Shown: positions 29,053 to 38,132, numbered from the stretch's first letter. The stretch is DNA of 64,000 bases from Mycobacterium sp. Root265 (GCF_001428895.1 NZ_LMJA01000001.1:373150-437149); one strand, 5' to 3'. Numbers and translations: made by a program. Notes: generated by a model not told the origin, from the letters alone.

Positions 29053-30231
29053 ATGATCATCGTGATCGGCATCGGAGCCGACGGCATGGCCGGCCTGGGT
29101 GCGGCCGCGCGCGCCGAACTTGCCGGTGCCACCGTCGTTTTCGGTTCGCCCCGACAGCTGGATCTGCTCGACGGCACCGTGCGGGCACAGCGCCGGACGT
29201 GGCCGTCGCCGCTGCTGCCCGCACTCGACGAACTCGTCGGCAGCCATGACGGCGATGTGCATGTGGTGGCCAGCGGCGACCCGATGTTGCACGGTATCGG
29301 CGCGACCCTGATCCGCCGGTTCGGCGCCGAGTCGGTGCGGGTGCTGCCGCACGTGTCCTCGGTGACGCTGGCCTGCGCCCGGATGGGCTGGTCCGTGCAG
29401 GACACCGAGGTCATCAGCCTGGTCACCGCCCCCGCTCACACCGCGGTGCGCCGCGGGGGACGCGCGGTGGTGCTCAGCCGCGACGCCGCGGGCCCCGCCT
29501 CCCTGGCGGCGCTGTTGACCGAGACGGGCCGCGGCGACTCCGAGCTCACCGTGCTCGAGCAGCTGGGCGGGCCGGGGGAGCGGCGCCGTTCGGCACTCGC
29601 CCGGGACTGGGCCGTCGCTGGGCCGGACGACATCGACGACCTGAATGTCGTTGCGGTGCACTACCTGCCCGATGAGCGCCGGTATCACACCCTGCCCGAT
29701 GACAGCTTCGCCCACGACGGGCAGATCACCAAGCAGAGCATCCGTGCGGTGACCCTGGCCGCGTTGGGGCCGCGCCCCGGCGAACGGCTGTGGGACGTCG
29801 GCTCCGGCTCGGGAAGCATCGCCGTCGAATGGTGCCGCAGCGGATCGGGTTGTACCGCGGTGGCTTTCGAACGTTCCGAGCAACGGCGGTCCCGGATCGC
29901 CGCCAACGCGATCGCCTTCGGGGTGCACGTCGAGGTGCGCGGGCCGGCCCCCACCGACTTCGACGGCGCCGCGGAGCCCTCGGTGATCTTCATCGGCGGC
30001 GGTATCACCGAGCCCGGGTTGCTCGACGCCTGTTTCGACCGGTTACCGGCCGGGGGCCGGTTGGTCGCCAACGTCGTCACGGCAGAATCGGAGGCCGCAG
30101 TCATCGACCGCTACTCGACGCTAGGAGGCCAGTTGCGCCGGTTCCAGCACTACCGCGGCGAACCAATCGGCGGATTCACCGGATTCCGGCCGGCCTACCC
30201 CGTCACCCAGTGGGTGGTGGGCAAGCCGTGA
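29053..30231 (+). CDS. cobL: Precorrin-6Y C5,15-methyltransferase (decarboxylating) CobL
   Basis: Adds methyls at C5 and C15 and removes the acetate carboxyl at C12 in aerobic corrin synthesis. 392 residues: N-terminal CbiE-like tetrapyrrole methylase (IVIGIGADGMAGL, SGDPMLHGIGATL) and C-terminal CbiT-like SAM domain (WDVGSGSGSIAVEW). The ATG at 29053 is taken over 29047 because the AGAGGA site fits it with 5-base spacing and it overlaps mini-ORF 2 by ATGA. The GTGA overlap at the end joins cobM. Confidence 0.94.
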   Translation: MIIVIGIGADGMAGLGAAARAELAGATVVFGSPRQLDLLDGTVRAQRRTWPSPLLPALDELVGSHDGDVHVVASGDPMLHGIGATLIRRFGAESVRVLPHVSSVTLACARMGWSVQDTEVISLVTAPAHTAVRRGGRAVVLSRDAAGPASLAALLTETGRGDSELTVLEQLGGPGERRRSALARDWAVAGPDDIDDLNVVAVHYLPDERRYHTLPDDSFAHDGQITKQSIRAVTLAALGPRPGERLWDVGSGSGSIAVEWCRSGSGCTAVAFERSEQRRSRIAANAIAFGVHVEVRGPAPTDFDGAAEPSVIFIGGGITEPGLLDACFDRLPAGGRLVANVVTAESEAAVIDRYSTLGGQLRRFQHYRGEPIGGFTGFRPAYPVTQWVVGKP

Positions 30232-30983
30232 CGGTCTACTTCATCGGAGCGGGACCGGGTGCGGCCGACCTCATCACCGTGCGTGGACAGCGGCTGCTGA
30301 ACCGTTGCCAGGTATGCCTGTACGCCGGCTCGATCATGCCCGAGGACCTGTTGGCGGAGTGCCCGGAGGACGCCCGTGTCATCGACACCGGGCCGCTGAA
30401 CCTGGAGCAGATCATCGGCGAACTGGCGGATGCCGACGCCGCCGGGCTCGATGTGGCCCGACTGCACTCCGGGGACCCGTCGATCTACAGCGCGCTGGCC
30501 GAGCAGTGCCGGCGCCTCGACGCCCTGGGCATCGGGTGGGAGATCGTGCCCGGCGTACCGGCTTTCGCGGCGGCGGCCGCCGCGGTGGGCCGTGAGCTGA
30601 CGGTGCCCGGCGTGTCGCAGACCGTGACGCTGAGCCGGGTGGCCACCCTGTCCACCGCGATGCCCGAAAAGGAAACCCTGGCCGCGTTGTCCACGCCAGG
30701 CAACACCCTGGTGCTGCATCTGGCCGCGGCGCAGATCGACACCATCGTCGAGCAGCTCACCGCCGGTGGCTACACCGCCGATACCCCGTGTGCCGTGGTC
30801 GCCTTCGCGAGCTGGCCGAAGGAGCAGGTGCTGCGTTGCTCATTGGGGGAGGTCGCCGGCCAGATGCACGCCGCCGGGATCACCCGCACGGCGGTCATCA
30901 TCGTCGGCGATGTGCTGGCGGCCGCGGGCTTCACCGACAGCTACCTGTATTCGTCGGGCCGCCGGCGCGGAAGCCGGCACTAG
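30228..30983 (+). CDS. cobM: Precorrin-4 C11-methyltransferase CobM
   Basis: SAM-dependent methylation of precorrin-4 to precorrin-5. 251 residues, tetrapyrrole methylase fold: VYFIGAGPGAADLITVRG at the N-terminus, LHSGDPSIYSALAEQ and VPGVPAFAAAAAAVGRELT. The GTG overlaps the cobL stop (GTGA), and the TAG stop overlaps the cobK GTG by one base (TAGTG). Confidence 0.94.
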   Translation: MTVYFIGAGPGAADLITVRGQRLLNRCQVCLYAGSIMPEDLLAECPEDARVIDTGPLNLEQIIGELADADAAGLDVARLHSGDPSIYSALAEQCRRLDALGIGWEIVPGVPAFAAAAAAVGRELTVPGVSQTVTLSRVATLSTAMPEKETLAALSTPGNTLVLHLAAAQIDTIVEQLTAGGYTADTPCAVVAFASWPKEQVLRCSLGEVAGQMHAAGITRTAVIIVGDVLAAAGFTDSYLYSSGRRRGSRH

Positions 30984-31708
30984 TGCGGGTCCTGCTCCTC
31001 GGCGGCACCGGGGAGGCTCGGGCGCTCGCCGCCCGGCTGCACCCCGGCATCCCGGTGATCAGCTCGCTGGCCGGACGGGTGCCCGATCCGGCGCTGCCGG
31101 TCGGCGAGGTGCGCATCGGCGGGTTCGGCGGCGCCGACGGCTTGGCGGAGTGGTTGCGCGGCAACGACATCACCACCGTGGTGGATGCCACCCATCCCTT
31201 CGCCGCGACCATCACCGCCAATGCCGCACAAGCCGCCGCACAGGCCGGCCTGCCCCATCTGGTGCTGGCCCGCCCGGCCTGGCCGGACGGTGACGCCATC
31301 GTCGTCGGTTCCGACACCGAGGCCGCCGAGGTGGTCGCACGCCACGGCTACCGGCGGGTGTTCCTCACCACCGGACGTTCGGGCACCGCGGCGTTCAAGG
31401 ATGCCGATGCGTGGTTCCTGATCCGTGCGGTGACCGCACCGGAGGACCCACTGCTGCCGGCGCAGCATGAGGTGCTGCTCTCGCGTGGGCCCTACCGCGT
31501 CGAGGGCGAGCGTGATCTGTTGCGGGAGTTCGGAATCGATGCGCTGGTGACCAAGAACAGCGGTGGTGCCATGACGCATGCGAAACTCGAGGCGGCCGCC
31601 GAGCTCGGGGTGCCCGTCATCATGGTCAGCAGACCCGCACTGCCGGCCGGTGTGCGCGTGGTGCACACCGTGGACGCTGCCGCCGATTGGCTGACCGGGC
31701 TCAGATGA
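30983..31708 (+). CDS. cobK: Precorrin-6A reductase CobK
   Basis: NADPH-dependent reduction of precorrin-6A to 6B. 241 residues; LLLGGTGEARALAARL is the nucleotide-binding start, VVDATHPFAATITANA and TKNSGGAMTHAKLEAA are conserved CobK/CbiJ segments. GTG start fused to the cobM stop. The last 8 bases overlap the convergent phosphotransferase gene. Confidence 0.93.
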   Translation: MRVLLLGGTGEARALAARLHPGIPVISSLAGRVPDPALPVGEVRIGGFGGADGLAEWLRGNDITTVVDATHPFAATITANAAQAAAQAGLPHLVLARPAWPDGDAIVVGSDTEAAEVVARHGYRRVFLTTGRSGTAAFKDADAWFLIRAVTAPEDPLLPAQHEVLLSRGPYRVEGERDLLREFGIDALVTKNSGGAMTHAKLEAAAELGVPVIMVSRPALPAGVRVVHTVDAAADWLTGLR

Positions 31709-32750
31709 GGGTGAGGGTGTCGAGCTCGCGGATCGCCCGGCACGAACGTTCGGCCATCGCCAGCATCATGTCGTCACCGCGCTCGGTGGAGTTGGCGAAG
31801 GCCACCCCGAACACGATGATCAGCGGCGCCTGCAACATGCCCAGGCGGTAATCGCGCCAGCAGGTGTCCGCGTCGTAGCCGGCGACACCGAGCGCCACCA
31901 GGCCGGCGTGGTACTCGGCCACCAGGTCCCGTTCGGCGGCCGCGCGGGTCACCGGGTCCAGGCTGGTCCCGGTGAAGTACGCGAGATCCCTTGCCGGAAG
32001 ACCCGACCCCAATGTCTGCCAGTCCACCACGGTGATCTGTGTCCGGTCCGGATCGAACAGCATGTTGTCCAGCCGGTAGTCACCGTGCAGCAGCGCGAAC
32101 CTGTCCGGCTCGGTCAGCAGCCAGGGTGTCACCACCGACATGGATGCCGACAGGGTGGCCCGGTCCTCGGCGGTCATCCGGTCGCCGAGTTTCTCCAGGG
32201 TGATATCGGTGGCCATCTTGGCCACATCGCCCATACCGGAGGCCATTGCGGCGTCCGGCTTGGGCATGGCGATACCGGGGAAGTCGGTCAGTTTCGGTTC
32301 ACACCAACTGGGTGCGTGCAGCCCGGCAAGGGCCCGCACGGCCAGCTGAGCCTCGGCCGCACTGCACCCGGCGATCTGGTCGCCCTGCTCGGCGGGCGCC
32401 ATATCGGCCAGCAGCAGCACGAAATCGGCGCCCTCGCCGCCGATCTCACAGTGGAAGTTGCGCGGGATGGGGATCTGTACCAGGTCGGCCACATTGGTGT
32501 AGAACGCGTGCTCGGAGCGGTATCCGATCGCGACCCGGTCGCGGACCGTGTCGTCCTGGGACGGCAGCTTGATGGCGAAGCTGGCAGGCAGGTCGGTCTC
32601 GGTGCCGTACTGCACCGTCAACCGGTAGGTGGCGCCGGTCTGACCGGTACCGATGGGGGCGGTGCCGACACTGCGCACATCGGCGTCCAGCACCGCGCCG
32701 AGCCAGGCCGGCGTCACATCCTCGGGGCCGCGGGGGATCGGGTTGCTCAT
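31701..32750 (-). CDS. APH-family phosphotransferase (kinase-like)
   Basis: A 349-residue protein of the aminoglycoside/choline-kinase fold. The catalytic loop is [13 protein letters not shown] and the metal-binding Asp is in ITVVDWQT. The natural substrate is unknown; members of this type in actinobacteria are often near acyl-CoA metabolism rather than antibiotic resistance. The ATG overlaps the stop of the upstream TetR gene (4 bases), so they form one operon. It is closely similar to the N-terminal half of the 658-residue protein at 55636, down to the tail (TERGDDMMLAMAERSC against [16 protein letters not shown]). Confidence 0.85.
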   Translation of the reverse strand: MSNPIPRGPEDVTPAWLGAVLDADVRSVGTAPIGTGQTGATYRLTVQYGTETDLPASFAIKLPSQDDTVRDRVAIGYRSEHAFYTNVADLVQIPIPRNFHCEIGGEGADFVLLLADMAPAEQGDQIAGCSAAEAQLAVRALAGLHAPSWCEPKLTDFPGIAMPKPDAAMASGMGDVAKMATDITLEKLGDRMTAEDRATLSASMSVVTPWLLTEPDRFALLHGDYRLDNMLFDPDRTQITVVDWQTLGSGLPARDLAYFTGTSLDPVTRAAAERDLVAEYHAGLVALGVAGYDADTCWRDYRLGMLQAPLIIVFGVAFANSTERGDDMMLAMAERSCRAIRELDTLTLI

Positions 32751-33427
32751 GGCGTCTCTCGCATTTCATCTACTCCGATCGCCGTGCCGTAAATGGTGTG
32801 CAGCCAGATGGTTTCCGCGCCGATGACAAGCTCAGCACGGGTACGGGGTCCGCCGAGGGTGAAGCGCTCGAGAATGCGGTCGTTGAGCTCGAGCAGCAGA
32901 CCGGCCAGCACCTCGGCGGCGGGACCGGCGGGCGCGCGACCGGCGGCGCGCTCGGCCTCGATCATGGCCGCGATGGCCGGGACGAACGCCTCCCGTGAGT
33001 TGTCCCAGATCTCGCGGATCGCACTGCTCGCGGCGCGCGCATCCAGCATGGCGGTGAACAGATACCGGTGCGCCGCACCGGTATCCATGAGCGCCTCCAG
33101 CATGGCGTGGATCCGCCACCGCGGTGACCCGGTGGAGGCGGTCACGATGTCACTGGCGGCGAAGACGTCGTCGTACATCGACTCCAGCAGGGCGGCCACC
33201 GCGGCGGCCTTGTTCTCGAAGTAGAAGTAGAACGCCGACCGGCTGACACCGGCGCCGGCGGCGACGTCGGCGATGTTGACCGCCTCGAAACCGCGGGCCC
33301 GCAGGGCGTCGTCGAAGGCGGCCAGGATGGCGCTGCGGCGCTGATCGCTGCGCTGCGGTTGGCGCCGGTCGGTCACCGAGCGGGCAGCAGAAACCGACTG
33401 CTCGACGACATCGTTGCCCGGCTGCAC
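32747..33427 (-). CDS. TetR-family transcriptional regulator
   Basis: 226 residues. N-terminal helix-turn-helix about residues 22-67 (FEAVNIADVAAGAGVSRSAF, YFYFENKAAAVAAL), then an all-helical ligand domain. GTG at 33427 is chosen because it lies 7 bases after a TAATGT -10 box that is 17 bases from TTGACA, which predicts a leaderless mRNA; longer in-frame starts would place the promoter inside the gene. It is the first gene of an operon with the APH phosphotransferase and very likely binds the paired palindromes in its own promoter. Confidence 0.88.
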   Translation of the reverse strand: MQPGNDVVEQSVSAARSVTDRRQPQRSDQRRSAILAAFDDALRARGFEAVNIADVAAGAGVSRSAFYFYFENKAAAVAALLESMYDDVFAASDIVTASTGSPRWRIHAMLEALMDTGAAHRYLFTAMLDARAASSAIREIWDNSREAFVPAIAAMIEAERAAGRAPAGPAAEVLAGLLLELNDRILERFTLGGPRTRAELVIGAETIWLHTIYGTAIGVDEMRETP

Positions 33428-33434
33428 CAGCGGG

Positions 33435-33463
33435 ACATTATCCCCGCCTCTGACAACTGTCAA
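33435..33463 (-). promoter_or_regulatory. Promoter of the TetR-APH operon
   Basis: On the reverse strand, -35 TTGACA (33463-33458), 17-base spacer, -10 TAATGT (33440-33435), then 7 bases to the GTG at 33427. The -35 lies within the operator at 33450-33461, so repressor binding would block polymerase. Confidence 0.6.
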
Positions 33464-33483
33464 CGATTCTCGACAGTTGTCAG
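33450..33483. promoter_or_regulatory. Double palindromic operator for the TetR regulator
   Basis: A perfect 12-bp inverted repeat (CTGACAACTGTC at 33450-33461; GACAGTTGTCAG at 33472-33483). Each arm is itself a palindrome of the form GACAnnTGTC, so two operator sites lie side by side. The outer arm covers the TGA stop of cobIJ. The same TGACAnnTGTCA motif occurs at 55592-55603. Confidence 0.75.
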
Positions 33484-34982
33484 CCCGGGTAGTTGCGCGG
33501 CGTGAACACCGTGTCACCGTGCCAGCGGGTCTGCGAGGAGCCGATGATCAGCAGACAGCGCATGTCCACCTCGGCGGGATCCAGATCGCCCAGCGCCACC
33601 ACCCGTACCGTCTCGTTCGGGCCGGCGACATCACGGCCGATCACCACCGGGGTGCCGGCATCGCGGTGTTCCAGCAGCAGCTTCTGCATCTCGCCGACCT
33701 GCCAGGTCCGGGTTTTCGACGCCGGGTTGTACACCGCGATCACCATGTCGGCGGCCGCTGCCGCACTGACCCGGGCAGCGATGATCTCCCACGGCTTGAG
33801 GCGGTCCGAGAGCGAGATGACGGCGTAGTCGTGGCCCAGTGGCGCACCGACCCGGCTGGCCACGGCCTGCGCCGCGGTCATCGCGGGGATCACCCGGACC
33901 TCGACATCGGGCCAGTCCACGGCCTCCTCGAGCACCGCGGTGGCCATCGCGAACACGCCGGGGTCACCGGAGGACACCACCACCACCGCGCGGCCCTGCC
34001 GGGCCAGTTCGCAGGCCAGCCGGGCACGCGCCGGTTCATCGGTGTTGTCGCTGGCATGCCGGGTCTGTCCGGCGCGGGCGCCGACCCGGTCGAGATAGGG
34101 GAAGTAGCCGATCAGGTCGGTGGCAGCGGCCAGTTCGCGGCGCGCCTGCGGGGTGATCCAGTCCAGATCGCCGGGACCGAGCCCGACCACCGCCACGCTG
34201 CCTCTCGGGGCGAGCGAAGCGACGGCGGAAGGACGGTTGCGCGGTGCGGCCGCCTCGCCGGGCAGCATCACGATGGAGAAGTAGGGCACCGAGGTCTCGT
34301 CGACCTCACTTGCCGCGAGCACACGCTGCTGATCGGTGCTGGCCCGTTCCACGTAGAACGCCCGGTCCAGCCGGTGGGTCTCCGAAAGTGCCTGCCGGAC
34401 TTCCGGATAGGACTTACCCAGCTTCATGATGACGGCGGCGTCGGTATCGGCGAGGCGGCGGGTCAACTCGGCGGCGGGCAGCGTGCCTGGCAGGATGGTC
34501 AGCACCTCGTCGCCCTGCACCAACGGGGTACCGGTGGCCGCCGACGCCGCACTCACCGACGTCACGCCGGGCACGATGACGGCCTCGAACCGCTCGGTGA
34601 GCCGGGTGTGCATGTGCATGTACGAGCTGTAGAACAGCGGGTCGCCCTCGGCCAGCAGTGCCACGTTGCGCCCGGCGTCCAGATGTACGGCGATGCGGTC
34701 GGCGGATTCGGCGTAGAAATCCTCCATCGCACCGGCATAGCCGCCGGGATGCTCGGTGGTCTCCGTGGTCACCGGATAGACCAGGTGTTCCTCGATCTGG
34801 CCCTCGCGCAGGTACTGCGCGGCGATCCGGCGCGCGATGCTCCGGCCGTGTCGCGCACTGTGGTAGGCGACGACGTCGGCCTCGCCGATCAGCCGGGCCG
34901 CCTTGACCGTCACCAGCTCCGGGTCACCGGGACCCAGGCCGACGCCGTAGAGGGTGCCCTTTGCCGTGGAGATATTCGTCAT
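33480..34982 (-). CDS. cobIJ: Bifunctional precorrin-2 C20-/precorrin-3B C17-methyltransferase CobIJ
   Basis: A 500-residue fusion of two tetrapyrrole methylases. CobI (1-245; [20 protein letters not shown]) methylates precorrin-2 at C20; CobJ (263-500; [36 protein letters not shown]) methylates precorrin-3B at C17 with ring contraction. A linker of about 16 residues ([14 protein letters not shown]) joins them and is encoded by a DNA word that recurs elsewhere (see findings). M. tuberculosis Rv2066 has the same fusion. Overlaps cobH by ATGA. Confidence 0.94.
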   Translation of the reverse strand: MTNISTAKGTLYGVGLGPGDPELVTVKAARLIGEADVVAYHSARHGRSIARRIAAQYLREGQIEEHLVYPVTTETTEHPGGYAGAMEDFYAESADRIAVHLDAGRNVALLAEGDPLFYSSYMHMHTRLTERFEAVIVPGVTSVSAASAATGTPLVQGDEVLTILPGTLPAAELTRRLADTDAAVIMKLGKSYPEVRQALSETHRLDRAFYVERASTDQQRVLAASEVDETSVPYFSIVMLPGEAAAPRNRPSAVASLAPRGSVAVVGLGPGDLDWITPQARRELAAATDLIGYFPYLDRVGARAGQTRHASDNTDEPARARLACELARQGRAVVVVSSGDPGVFAMATAVLEEAVDWPDVEVRVIPAMTAAQAVASRVGAPLGHDYAVISLSDRLKPWEIIAARVSAAAAADMVIAVYNPASKTRTWQVGEMQKLLLEHRDAGTPVVIGRDVAGPNETVRVVALGDLDPAEVDMRCLLIIGSSQTRWHGDTVFTPRNYPG

Positions 34983-35605
34983 TCGCGTTCGCTCGCAATC
35001 GCATTCACGGCGGCCGCGGCCATCGCGCTGCCCCCGCGCCGGCCCTTCACCACCAGATACGACATGCCGCGCGGCCGGGCGATCAGTTCATCCTTGGACT
35101 GTGCGGAGCCCACGAATCCGACCGGCCCGCCCAGCACCGCAGCGGGCACCGGCGCGCCCTCGTCGAGCAGTTCGAGCAGCCGGAAGAGCGCGGTGGGGGC
35201 ATTGCCGATCGCGAGCACCGCGCCGCCCAACCGGTCGGCCCACAGATCGACGCCCGCCGCGGAACGGGTGCTGCCGAGCTTGGGGGCCAGGTCGGCGGCG
35301 CGCGGATCGGCGACCAGTGACACGACCTCGTTGTCGGCGGGCAGCCGGGAGCGGGTGATGCCGGCGGCCACCATCGACGAATCGCAGAGCACCGGTGCGC
35401 CCGCGGCCAGCGCCGCGTGGGTGCGGGCGACGACATCGGAGGTGAAGGCGACATGGTCGGTGACGTCGACCTGACCGCAGGTGTGGATGAGCCGGACCAC
35501 GACGCGTGAGACGTCATCGGGGAAGCGGGTCAGGTCTGCTTCGTCCCGGATGGTCGCGAAGGATTGGCGATAGATTTCCGCAGCGTCGCGGGTGTAATCG
35601 AGCAC
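34979..35605 (-). CDS. cobH: Precorrin-8X methylmutase CobH
   Basis: Moves the C11 methyl to C12, giving hydrogenobyrinate. 208 residues; [20 protein letters not shown] start, [17 protein letters not shown] with the catalytic His region and [15 protein letters not shown] are the family landmarks. The stop overlaps the cobIJ start by 4 bases. It begins 9 bases after the cobG stop. Confidence 0.95.
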   Translation of the reverse strand: MLDYTRDAAEIYRQSFATIRDEADLTRFPDDVSRVVVRLIHTCGQVDVTDHVAFTSDVVARTHAALAAGAPVLCDSSMVAAGITRSRLPADNEVVSLVADPRAADLAPKLGSTRSAAGVDLWADRLGGAVLAIGNAPTALFRLLELLDEGAPVPAAVLGGPVGFVGSAQSKDELIARPRGMSYLVVKGRRGGSAMAAAAVNAIASERE

Positions 35606-35614
35606 CCGATCACC

Positions 35615-36745
35615 CTACGGGTGGCGCCCCTCATAGCCGTGTCCGGTGGCCACCAGTACCTCGGCGCCCCGAGGGCTGCCGCAGGCCCGTGGGCAGCCAA
35701 CAAAATGACGATGGACCCCCGGTGCGCCCTCGGTCAGCGCGGCCCGCGCGTCGGCGCGCACATCGGAGAGAGATTTGTCACAGCCAGGACTTCCCGTGCA
35801 GGCACTCACCGTCAACCACGGGGAGTTCTCGTCGAAGACGAGGCCCAGCGGAGCCAGCACCCGCAACGAGGTGTCGGCGACCTCCTCGGTGAGATCGCAG
35901 ACCAGGATCGATCGCCACGGTGTCACCACGATCGGCGCCTCGATGGCGGCCAGGAATTCGGCGGTGCGGGCCGGCAGCACGCCCAGCGGGACCGCCGCGC
36001 CCAGCGCCACCCGGTTCGCAACAGGATCCAGCGGCTGCGGTATCCAGCCGACCGGAGGACGTCCGGTGTGGTGGGGGTACCGGTCCGCCGGGTCCGGCAC
36101 GGTGACGGTGAGATCGCCGATCAGTGCGCTGGGGTCGTCGAGTTCGGTGACCCGCCAGCGCTTTCCACGCACCGCCTGGAACCGCTTGGCGATCTCGACC
36201 ATGGTGTGCACCGCGTCATCGGCGGACAACCGGATACCGGTGTCCGCGCCGGCGAGCAGTAGGGCGACACCCGTGTCACCGCACTGCACCCCGACGTCGG
36301 CGTGCAGCCCGGACACATCGCCGCGGCCGTCGTCGATGGAGAACCAGAATCGGCCCGGCAGTGCGGCCAGCGCCGGGTCCTGCTGCAGCGCCCGGTCCAG
36401 ATCGCCGACCCAGCCCCGCACGTCCGCCAGGCCGCCGCTGCGGCCGGACAGCGGCGAGGACACGATGTTGCGGACCCGTTCATGGGTCGGGGACGGCAGC
36501 AGGCCCGCGCCGGCGAGTGCGTCGGCCACCCGTCCCGGGTCGGTGATGCCGCGGATCTGCAGGCTGCCGCGCGATGTCAGTTCCAGCGCTCCGCCGCCGC
36601 AGTCGGCGGCGAGGTGGGCCAACGTCTCCAGACCGGTCGCCGAGATGACGCCGCCGGGCAGGCGCACCCGCATCAGCGCACCGTCGGCTGCCTGGTGGAC
36701 CTGCAGGGCGCCGGGGCAGGCGTCCTGATCACGGGTACGGCTCAC
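35615..36745 (-). CDS. cobG: Precorrin-3B synthase CobG
   Basis: O2-dependent monooxygenase that makes precorrin-3B; a sulfite/nitrite-reductase-like protein with an iron-sulfur cluster. 376 residues from GTG 36745. The cluster cysteines are visible as VSACTGSPGCDKS and VGCPRACGSP near the C-terminus. GTG 36745 sits 6 bases after TACCGT and gives VSRTRDQDACPGALQ; a GTG at 36769 is the alternative. First gene of cobG-cobH-cobIJ. Its presence marks the aerobic pathway. Confidence 0.9.
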   Translation of the reverse strand: MSRTRDQDACPGALQVHQAADGALMRVRLPGGVISATGLETLAHLAADCGGGALELTSRGSLQIRGITDPGRVADALAGAGLLPSPTHERVRNIVSSPLSGRSGGLADVRGWVGDLDRALQQDPALAALPGRFWFSIDDGRGDVSGLHADVGVQCGDTGVALLLAGADTGIRLSADDAVHTMVEIAKRFQAVRGKRWRVTELDDPSALIGDLTVTVPDPADRYPHHTGRPPVGWIPQPLDPVANRVALGAAVPLGVLPARTAEFLAAIEAPIVVTPWRSILVCDLTEEVADTSLRVLAPLGLVFDENSPWLTVSACTGSPGCDKSLSDVRADARAALTEGAPGVHRHFVGCPRACGSPRGAEVLVATGHGYEGRHP

Positions 36746-36757
36746 GGGTCCACGGTA
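36745..36757 (-). promoter_or_regulatory. Candidate leaderless promoter of cobG
   Basis: Reverse strand TACCGT (36757-36752), 6 bases, GTG at 36745. No ribosome site precedes the GTG. Confidence 0.4.
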
Positions 36758-36883
36758 CTCAGCGCGCACCGAATCCGATCTCCGAAATACGAGTAGTGAT
36801 CTACGCGGTCGTCGTGTCCTGCCCGCTCGTAGCGTCTACGCAATGGCGGCGCATCCGTCGTCCCGAGTGTAGGAGGACCCGAA

Positions 36884-37087
36884 ATGTCCCATCTGACAGC
36901 TCATCTGCCCCATCCTAATCTGCCTCACCCGCACCTGCCGCACCCCGACCTGCACCGCGTCACCGATGCGGTGCACCATGCGGGGGAGCGGGCGCACGCC
37001 GTGTTCGAGTACGAGGAGAAACACGAGTGCCAACGCTACGAATTCCTCGAGGACGGGCTGATGTCCCGCGAGATGGGACGTCTGTAG
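36884..37087 (+). CDS. His-rich small protein with LPHP repeats (function unknown)
   Basis: A 67-residue protein with 11 histidines. The first 25 residues hold three LPHP(N/H/D) repeats (LPHPNLPHPHLPHPDL), followed by HRVTDAVHHAGERAH and an acidic tail with HEC. No membrane helix or signal. A strong ribosome site (AGGAGG, 8 bases before the ATG) shows it is a real gene. I do not recognise the family. The composition suggests metal binding, and the position between cobG and cobN, with the cobalt-inserting enzyme close by, makes cobalt or nickel storage/delivery a reasonable but untested idea. Confidence 0.75.
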   Translation: MSHLTAHLPHPNLPHPHLPHPDLHRVTDAVHHAGERAHAVFEYEEKHECQRYEFLEDGLMSREMGRL

Positions 37088-37091
37088 CGAA

Positions 37092-38033
37092 TCAGCTGGC
37101 CTTCGCGTGCCGGCCCGGCACCGGGTCGACCACGGCCGAGTAGCTCGAGGCATCCCCGGCGATGACCCGGCTGGGCCTGCCCGCCACGTCGACGGGGATA
37201 TCGCCGGCCAAGGTCACCCGGCTGAGCCGGCGGAACTGGTCGTCGTAATCGGAGACCGCGTAGTGCTGGGTGGCCCGGTTGTCCCAGATGGCCAGATCGC
37301 CGGGCTCCCAGCTCCAGCGAACAGTGTTCTCCAGCTTGGTGATCCGCGCCTGCAGCAAGCCGAACAAGGCCGCAGACTCGGTGGATCCGAGCCCGGCGAA
37401 CCGTTTGACGAAGTGGCCGAGCAACAGCACCCGCTCGCCGGTTTCCGGATGCACCCGCACCACCGGGTGCTCGGTCTCGAAGTAGGCGGACTCGAACTCC
37501 TCGCGGTGCGCGCGGACGGTGTCGGCGACCTGCTCGTGCCGGCCGTCATAGTCCGCGGCGTAGTCATAGGTGTTGGTGTGCACCGCCCACAGGTTCTCCG
37601 CCAGCGCGCGCAGGGCCGGGGGCAACTGTTCGTAGGCGGTCTGGGTGTTGGCCCACACCGTGGTGCCGCCGTACTCGGGCAGTGCCACCGCACGCAGCAG
37701 GGAGGCCTTCGGGATGCGATCCACGAAGGTGACGTCGGTGTGCCAGCTGTTGGCCTTGTCGTATCGGGAGTCGATGGGCAGCACCCGGGTGCCGCGCGAC
37801 AGCACGGTCGGGTGGGCCGCGGTCGTGGTGCCGAGGCGTTGCGCGAACGCCAGTTGACCATCGTCGTCGAGATCGTCCTGATGACGGAAGAAGATGACCT
37901 TGTGGGTCAGCAGCGCGTCGTTGATCGCGGCCACCGTCGACTCGTCGAGATCGGCGGACAGCCGCACACCATCTATACGGGCGCCGATGTGGGCACCGAG
38001 TTTGACGACATCCAGTGAGGTGCGAAGGCTCAT
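37092..38033 (-). CDS. Fe(II)/2-oxoglutarate-dependent TauD/TfdA-family dioxygenase
   Basis: 313 residues. The iron ligands are His98 and Asp100 (NSWHTDVTF) and a distal His in [10 protein letters not shown]; the Arg that binds 2-oxoglutarate is in FRRLSRVTL. Relatives include taurine dioxygenase and the alkyl-sulfatase Rv3406/AtsK, so release of sulfite or sulfate from an organic sulfur compound is the likely reaction. ATG 38033. It converges on the His-rich gene with 4 bases between the stops. The 230-base upstream region is shared with the microprotein/cobN side. Confidence 0.87.
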   Translation of the reverse strand: MSLRTSLDVVKLGAHIGARIDGVRLSADLDESTVAAINDALLTHKVIFFRHQDDLDDDGQLAFAQRLGTTTAAHPTVLSRGTRVLPIDSRYDKANSWHTDVTFVDRIPKASLLRAVALPEYGGTTVWANTQTAYEQLPPALRALAENLWAVHTNTYDYAADYDGRHEQVADTVRAHREEFESAYFETEHPVVRVHPETGERVLLLGHFVKRFAGLGSTESAALFGLLQARITKLENTVRWSWEPGDLAIWDNRATQHYAVSDYDDQFRRLSRVTLAGDIPVDVAGRPSRVIAGDASSYSAVVDPVPGRHAKAS

Positions 38034-38132
38034 GGATCCATTGCGCCAGCCGCGGCCCGCGACGTAAACGGTTTGGCTAAGCCGGATTCGAACTCCTGAA
38101 CGCGCAGGTGGCGACGGTGCAGACGGCCTGAA

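Noticed and set aside
28225-29928. A 567-codon reverse frame across the SDR and cobL
   Set aside because: Shadow of two well-supported genes; His/Gly/Arg-rich nonsense composition.
31701-32750. Aminoglycoside resistance gene
   Set aside because: It has the APH fold, but its paralogue is a lipocalin-like fusion and the context is metabolic; nothing points to antibiotic substrates.
33428-33517. Longer N-terminus for the TetR gene
   Set aside because: It would place the promoter and both operators inside the coding region and overlap cobIJ; the GTG at 33427 fits a leaderless start.
36746-36883. Possible cobalamin riboswitch near cobG or the His-rich gene
   Set aside because: No B12 box (GCCACTG-like) or matching stem set was seen here, nor in 38034-38412 before cobN.
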